A stretch of 64,000 nucleotides of DNA from NCBI GenBank assembly GCA_963923035.1, contig CAWUKT010000006.1, positions 62,001-126,000 of the forward strand, written 5' to 3'. Shown in pieces: positions 61,430 to 64,000 of the stretch (positions are counted from its first letter, which is position 1; every line of letters begins with the position of its first letter). The position numbers were made by a program, and so were the translations under genes. The notes beneath the pieces were generated by a model. The model searched no databases and was not told where the DNA came from. It saw nothing but the letters and a program-made list of their open reading frames with translations. This DNA is from CAWUKT01 sp963923035 (GTDB lineage: Bacteria; Bacteroidota; Bacteroidia; J057; JADKCL01).

Positions 61430-62437
61430 ATGAAAGCACTGATCCTTGAGTCCGCCAAAAAGTCTTGGAGTGTCAAAAATGTAGCCGATCCCATTCCGGT
61501 CGTCGGAAATGTCCTGGTCCGCATGAAGGCGGCTGCCTTCAACCACCGCGACATTTGGATCAGCAAGGGAATGTATCCCGGGATCAAGTATCCCATTATT
61601 CCGGGCTCGGATGGCGCGGGCGTAGTGGAAGCAGTGGGGAGTGGTGTCTCCCGCGGATTGTTGGGGCAGCAGGTCCTGATCAATCCGAGTATGAATTGGG
61701 GAGATGGAGAACGGTTTCAGGGCAAGAATTATGAGATTTTGGGCCTGCCTAAGAATGGAACCTTCGCCGAACTGGTGAAGGTTGAGCCCAAGTATATTCA
61801 TCCGATCCCGATGCACTTGTCGTTCGAGCAGGCAGCAGCGCTTCCCCTGGCGGGGCTGACGGCCTACCGGGCGGCCTTTTCCCGGGCGAAGATGCGCAGT
61901 TCCGACCGGGTGCTGATCACCGGAATTGGGGGGGGAGTGGCCTTGTTTGCCCTGCAATTTGCCTTGTTGGAAGGTTGCGAAGTGTGGGTGACATCCAGTT
62001 CCGAGGAGAAGATCCGAAAGGCCATCTCTCTGGGGGCGGCTGGCGGGATGAATTACAAAAAGGAGAACTGGGCCCAGGACCTGAAATCAAAAGCCGGAGC
62101 TTTTTCGGTGATCATCGATGGTGCGGGCGGAAAAGGTTTTGGGAGCCTGATTGACTTGGCTGACTTGGGAGGGCGGATTGTAGTCTACGGAGGAACTGCA
62201 GGCAAATACGAGAAAATCTCACCTCAGAAGGTCTTTTGGAAGCAATTGACGTTGATGGGAAGCACGATGGGATCAGAGGCGGATTTTCACGGGATGATGG
62301 AGTTTGTGCGGAAAAAGGAGCTTGTTCCCGTGGTGGATGAAGTCTTTCCGTTCGATGAGTCGGTGGAAGCAGCGGAAAAAATGGCCAATGGAAAGCAGTT
62401 TGGGAAGGTCGTGGTCTCAATGGGACTCGGTTCTTGA
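61430..62437 (+). CDS. Medium-chain (MDR) quinone/zinc-type oxidoreductase
   Basis: A 335-residue NAD(P)-dependent dehydrogenase of the medium-chain family. N-terminal GroES-like domain with NHRDIWISKGMYPGIKYPIIPGSDGAGVV (38-66). Rossmann domain with VLITGIGGGVALFALQFALLEGCEV. The Cys that binds catalytic zinc in classical alcohol dehydrogenases is not present after NHRD, so it is likely a quinone or enoyl reductase. It begins 8 nt after the PyrR-like gene, so probably cotranscribed. It overlaps aroK (convergent) by 21 bp. Confidence 0.88.
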   Translation: MKALILESAKKSWSVKNVADPIPVVGNVLVRMKAAAFNHRDIWISKGMYPGIKYPIIPGSDGAGVVEAVGSGVSRGLLGQQVLINPSMNWGDGERFQGKNYEILGLPKNGTFAELVKVEPKYIHPIPMHLSFEQAAALPLAGLTAYRAAFSRAKMRSSDRVLITGIGGGVALFALQFALLEGCEVWVTSSSEEKIRKAISLGAAGGMNYKKENWAQDLKSKAGAFSVIIDGAGGKGFGSLIDLADLGGRIVVYGGTAGKYEKISPQKVFWKQLTLMGSTMGSEADFHGMMEFVRKKELVPVVDEVFPFDESVEAAEKMANGKQFGKVVVSMGLGS

Positions 62438-62950
62438 CCCACGCGTCCTGATCTTCTGAATGATTCGGCTGACATCCTTTCGATTGGCTTGGTTTTCGGC
62501 GATCAAAATCTGCGATTGGCCGTAAAAGCTGGCCCTTTCCAACAATTTCTTGTGCACAAATACCTGCAAATCTCCTTTAAGGTTGGAGATCAGAGGCCGT
62601 TTGGACTTTGAATTGCGGAGCCGGTCGGTCAAACGAGCGGCACTGAGATCCAGGTAAAGGGTAACTCCGGCTGCATTCATCCGATCCATATTGTCAAAGA
62701 AGCAGGGCGTCCCACCTCCGCAGGAAACCAGCAAATCTTCGTCCAAAGCAATCACCTCCTCCAAAGCGATACGCTCCTGCTCCCGAAAATAGGTTTCCCC
62801 TTTTTCCCGAAATACCTGCCGAATTTCCATCCCCAACTTTTCCTCGATGTACGCGTCCAGATCCAGGAACCGCAATTGGTTTTCCCGGGCCGCATACTTC
62901 CCAATGGTCGTTTTTCCTGCCCCCATGAAGCCGATCAGAAAGAATTTCAT
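62417..62950 (-). CDS. aroK: Shikimate kinase
   Basis: A 177-residue enzyme of aromatic amino-acid synthesis, phosphorylating shikimate with ATP. P-loop GFMGAGKTT (7-15), substrate-binding DLD (33-35) in RFLDLDAYIE, FREKGETYFREQE (48-60), and CGGGTP (77-82). C-terminal adenine-binding region with the lid SKSKRPLI. Length is normal, with a slightly long basic tail. The ATG at 62950 follows a TAATTTTG box by 4 nt. Confidence 0.96.
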   Translation of the reverse strand: MKFFLIGFMGAGKTTIGKYAARENQLRFLDLDAYIEEKLGMEIRQVFREKGETYFREQERIALEEVIALDEDLLVSCGGGTPCFFDNMDRMNAAGVTLYLDLSAARLTDRLRNSKSKRPLISNLKGDLQVFVHKKLLERASFYGQSQILIAENQANRKDVSRIIQKIRTRGSRTESH

Positions 62951-62954
62951 GCCG

Positions 62955-62962
62955 CAAAATTA
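62955..62962 (-). promoter_or_regulatory. -7 promoter element before aroK
   Basis: TAATTTTG on the minus strand, exact TAnnTTTG match, 4 nt from the ATG at 62950. Confidence 0.6.
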
Positions 62963-63021
62963 GAAGAAATGCCGGGAAGGAGAAGAGAGCTTTTCCAGAA
63001 GGAGATGTGAATTGGAAGGGC

Positions 63022-64000
63022 TCAGGTGAGCCGGACGCGCGGATCGAGGCGGGTATAGAGGATGTCGACCAGCACATTGATGGTGACGAAAATCACGCCA
63101 ATCAAGATGGCGGCGCCCAGGATAACAGGATAATCCTTCGCGGAGAGCGCGTCGATGGTCAGTTTCCCCAGCCCCTGCCAATCGAAGATGGCTTCGATAA
63201 AGAAGGCACCCGCCAGGAGCGAGGCAAACCAGCCTGAGACCGATGTCAGCACCGGATTCAACGCATTCCGAAGGGAATGGCGAAACAATACTACCCGGCG
63301 GTGGAGCCCCTTGGCGTGCGCCGTCCGTACATAATCCATTTGGAGGACCTCCATCATGCTGCTCCGCGTCAGCTGCGTGATGATCGACAAAGGCCGAATC
63401 CCCAGCGCGAGGCTTGGCAGCACCAGATTTTTCCAATGCACCCATTGCCCTTCTCCAAAGACCCGGTCTTCAAACATGTACCCCGTGACATTGAAGCCGG
63501 TCCAACTGCCCCAATTGACCGCGAAAATACGGATGACGATGACCGCGATAAAGAAAGAGGGAGCCGAAATCCCCAGCAATGTGATGAAGGTGACCAGTCG
63601 GTCGGCCCACTGTCCCCGCTTCAGCGCGGAAATGACGCCCAGGGGAATCCCCAGCAAAATCGCCAGTAGGATGGAGGAGACCGCCAGTATGGCAGTCCCA
63701 GGGAGCTTCTCGGAAAGCATCACCGAAACCTTTCGGTTGCTCTGGAATGACCGACGCATCCAGGGGGCCTTGACGGCGAGGAACTGACTTCCGCCGACGC
63801 CAAACAGCCTCCCGTACCGCTGAGCGGTCAATTCCGGGTCGTTTCGATCCAGCACCCCAAGGGGGGAGAGGTCGTTGAGGTAATACAGGTATTGGATGTG
63901 GACGGGCTGGTCCAGGTGGTAGGCTTTCTCAATGGCCAGCCGGGTTGCCTCGTCCGTATTCTCATCGGTCATGCTCTCGGCCGGATTGCCAAGGACGTTG
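63022..64000 (-). CDS. Dipeptide/oligopeptide-type ABC transporter permease (5' end outside window)
   Basis: An inner-membrane permease of the DppB/OppB family: repeated helices with TAILAVSSILLAILLGIPLGVISAL and the EAA-type loop MMEVLQMDYVRTAHAKGLHRRVVLFRHSLRNALNPVLT that contacts the ATPase, then the closing AIFDWQGLGKLTIDALSAKDYPVILG. The open frame continues past the right edge (NVLGNPAES before the internal ATG at 63972), so the gene is partial. The insert before the first core helices (YYLNDLSPLGVLDRNDPELTAQRYG) is usual for Bacteroidota members. No substrate-binding gene is visible. Confidence 0.9.
   Translation of the reverse strand, partial: NVLGNPAESMTDENTDEATRLAIEKAYHLDQPVHIQYLYYLNDLSPLGVLDRNDPELTAQRYGRLFGVGGSQFLAVKAPWMRRSFQSNRKVSVMLSEKLPGTAILAVSSILLAILLGIPLGVISALKRGQWADRLVTFITLLGISAPSFFIAVIVIRIFAVNWGSWTGFNVTGYMFEDRVFGEGQWVHWKNLVLPSLALGIRPLSIITQLTRSSMMEVLQMDYVRTAHAKGLHRRVVLFRHSLRNALNPVLTSVSGWFASLLAGAFFIEAIFDWQGLGKLTIDALSAKDYPVILGAAILIGVIFVTINVLVDILYTRLDPRVRLT

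Overview
The window is a bacterial chromosome segment, most likely from the Bacteroidota and probably the Saprospiria (Lewinella/Haliscomenobacter-like). The evidence is: eight intact secreted proteins ending in type IX secretion (T9SS) C-terminal sorting domains; promoters with the Bacteroidota -7 element TAnnTTTG and an upstream TTTG; few Shine-Dalgarno sites; moderately high GC; and the order trnY-trnG-trnT-tuf-trnW-secE-nusG-rplKAJL-rpoBC. The genus is inferred; no 16S gene is present.

Left part (1-29.2 kb), mostly on the minus strand: the end of lipB, a TSUP anion exporter, an Old Yellow Enzyme reductase with a candidate operator, two paralogous propeller-type T9SS proteins, a Crp/Fnr regulator, an SH3 lipoprotein, a LemA-like protein, aat, a secreted DUF4476-like protein, an M43 metalloprotease with a sorting domain, an FAD monooxygenase beside a 42-bp minisatellite, an overlapping HNH endonuclease/MazG-like pair, and a three-gene envelope operon (M48 protease, small secreted protein, PbpC). 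Next comes a tandem array of four S74 (tail-fibre chaperone) proteins that also carry T9SS sorting domains, each with its own terminator, plus a decapitated remnant of a fifth copy.

Middle part (29.6-47.4 kb), minus strand: a small membrane protein; an RNA-repair-type operon hen1-pnkp; a membrane PAS/GAF sensor without an output domain; two repeat-type helical proteins; a cluster of secreted proteins (T9SS protein, S74 protein lacking a sorting domain, unknowns); a methyltransferase/radical-SAM pair; and pncB overlapping a PRPP synthetase gene, a compact NAD salvage unit.

Right part (47.5-64 kb), mostly plus strand: a small HMA metal-binding protein, four tRNAs, and the translation/transcription operon from tuf to rpoC, ending in a strong terminator. 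It is followed by a PyrR-like phosphoribosyltransferase, an MDR-family oxidoreductase, convergent aroK, and a truncated Dpp/Opp-type ABC permease.

The most unusual content is the Hen1-Pnkp module. Its metallophosphoesterase centre is intact, but the kinase P-loop lysine, the ligase nucleophile lysine and the Hen1 metal-binding residues all appear to be replaced. Other points of interest are the fusion of self-processing S74 domains to T9SS tails and a recurring layout in which the -7 promoter box lies only 3-6 nt before the start codon. All family comparisons are from memory; no database search or alignment was run.
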